Positions 5,485 to 5,917 of a stretch of DNA of 5,917 nt are shown here, piece by piece. The notes beneath the pieces were generated by a model. That model was not told the DNA's origin, did no database searches, and saw nothing but the letters and a program-made list of their open reading frames with translations. Source of the stretch: Deltaproteobacteria bacterium (GTDB lineage Bacteria > Desulfobacterota > DSM-4660 > Desulfatiglandales > Desulfatiglandaceae); NCBI GenBank assembly GCA_011051075.1, contig DREN01000466.1, positions 1-5,917 of the forward strand, in the 5' to 3' direction. Numbering within the stretch: the stretch's first letter is position 1; each line of letters begins with the position of its first letter. The position numbers were made by a program, and so were the translations under genes.

Positions 5485-5917
5485 CTCCGTCCCCTCCGAT
5501 TTCACACAGGACAGCGGTCCTCAGCCTTCCCCTGGCACCCTCTCCGGCCTCAAATTCAGCTAAGAAGTCCCCCGTCTCTTCCCGCCACTCGTACCTCATT
5601 GGAACAAGGGGGCTCTCCTTTCCCACGTCCAGCAGGCAGACAAGGTCCGAGCCAAACACCCCTTTGGGCAGGCCGGAGATCCTGCCGTTGATCTTAAGCC
5701 CGCCGCTCCGGCCGTGGACCTGCAGGACCAGGGGCTTCGCCCCGATTACCGCCCCCCCCCTTAACATGAAAAGCGTGGCGGTCCCGGTCTCCTTTTTCCG
5801 GTCCTCCGCTGCCAGAGGAAGCTCCTCCAGCGGAAGATCCGCCATGGCAAGGGCCTCTTCACGGGTTCTGGGTCTGAACGGCCAGCACGTTCCAGGCATT
5901 GCCTTCTCCACCGCCTC
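5471..5917 (-). CDS. Unrecognised protein, C-terminal part; start off the window
   Basis: The minus-strand frame is open from the window edge (GAG GCG GTG ...) to a TGA at 5471, giving 148 residues. A GTG at 5911 could be a start, but I see no ribosome site because the sequence ends 6 bases upstream, so the gene most likely begins outside. The sequence has an acidic helical stretch (EEALAMADLPLEELPLAAED), then beta-rich segments with many glycines (TLFMLRGG, VLQVHGRSGG, LVCLLDVG, PMRYEW) and an acidic Gly-Asp-rich tail. No catalytic motif, membrane segment or known family is recognisable. The 14-base overlap with the Lon-like gene makes co-translation likely, so it may be that protein's partner or substrate. 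A run of nine G on the coding strand (5752-5760) falls within codons for LRGGAV. Confidence 0.7.
   Translation of the reverse strand, partial: EAVEKAMPGTCWPFRPRTREEALAMADLPLEELPLAAEDRKKETGTATLFMLRGGAVIGAKPLVLQVHGRSGGLKINGRISGLPKGVFGSDLVCLLDVGKESPLVPMRYEWREETGDFLAEFEAGEGARGRLRTAVLCEIGGDGDAGT
5491..5497 (-). promoter_or_regulatory. Shine-Dalgarno that sets the start of the Lon-like gene
   Basis: GGAGGGG on the minus strand, six bases before the ATG at 5484, lies inside the last codons of the preceding gene. It supports the ATG start over the GTG at 5505, for which this motif would already be within the coding sequence. Confidence 0.7.

Overview
The window is a bacterial defence locus. Every gene I can support lies on the minus strand, so transcription runs from high to low coordinates. 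It contains the Cas6 gene and the start of the Cmr operon of a type III-B CRISPR-Cas system. A two-gene AbiEii-type nucleotidyltransferase module sits between them, and an uncharacterised Lon-peptidase/TPR gene pair lies upstream. No CRISPR array or cmr2 is present; cmr2 and the rest of the Cmr operon would be expected beyond base 1. Strong GGAGG-type ribosome sites, moderately high GC with patchy composition, and short degenerate repeats between genes suggest a bacterium. A Desulfobacterota-like host is possible, but that is a low-confidence inference with no taxonomic marker behind it.

Region by region, in order of transcription: (1) 5917-5471 is the 3' end of an unrecognised gene whose start is off the window; it contains a G9 homopolymer. 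(2) 5484-3328 overlaps that gene by 14 bases and encodes about 718 residues. The protein has a helical N-terminal part, a Lon-type (S16) peptidase core with the Ser-Lys dyad at the family spacing, and a long TPR-like C-terminal part. No AAA+ motor and no evident CARF or SAVED sensor can be seen. (3) 3327-3107 is intergenic and carries two short degenerate tandem repeats. (4) 3106-2099 is cas6, encoding the pre-crRNA endoribonuclease. (5) 2080-1859 encodes a 73-residue protein and overlaps by 11 bases (6) 1869-1204, an AbiEii/AbiGii-family nucleotidyltransferase toxin. (7) 1134-1045 is a relic of the 3' end of a second cas6-like gene. (8) 1044-872 is the leader of cmr1, with an inverted repeat and a near-perfect Shine-Dalgarno. 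(9) 871-1 is the first 290 codons of cmr1.

Cas6 would process CRISPR transcripts and Cmr1 would hold the 3' end of the crRNA in the Cmr effector. The nucleotidyltransferase pair resembles a toxin-antitoxin or abortive-infection module inserted into the cas operon, and the cas6 relic on its far side may be a scar of that insertion or replacement. The Lon/TPR gene could be a protease effector linked to the type III system, or an independent neighbouring defence operon. Gene order alone cannot decide between these.
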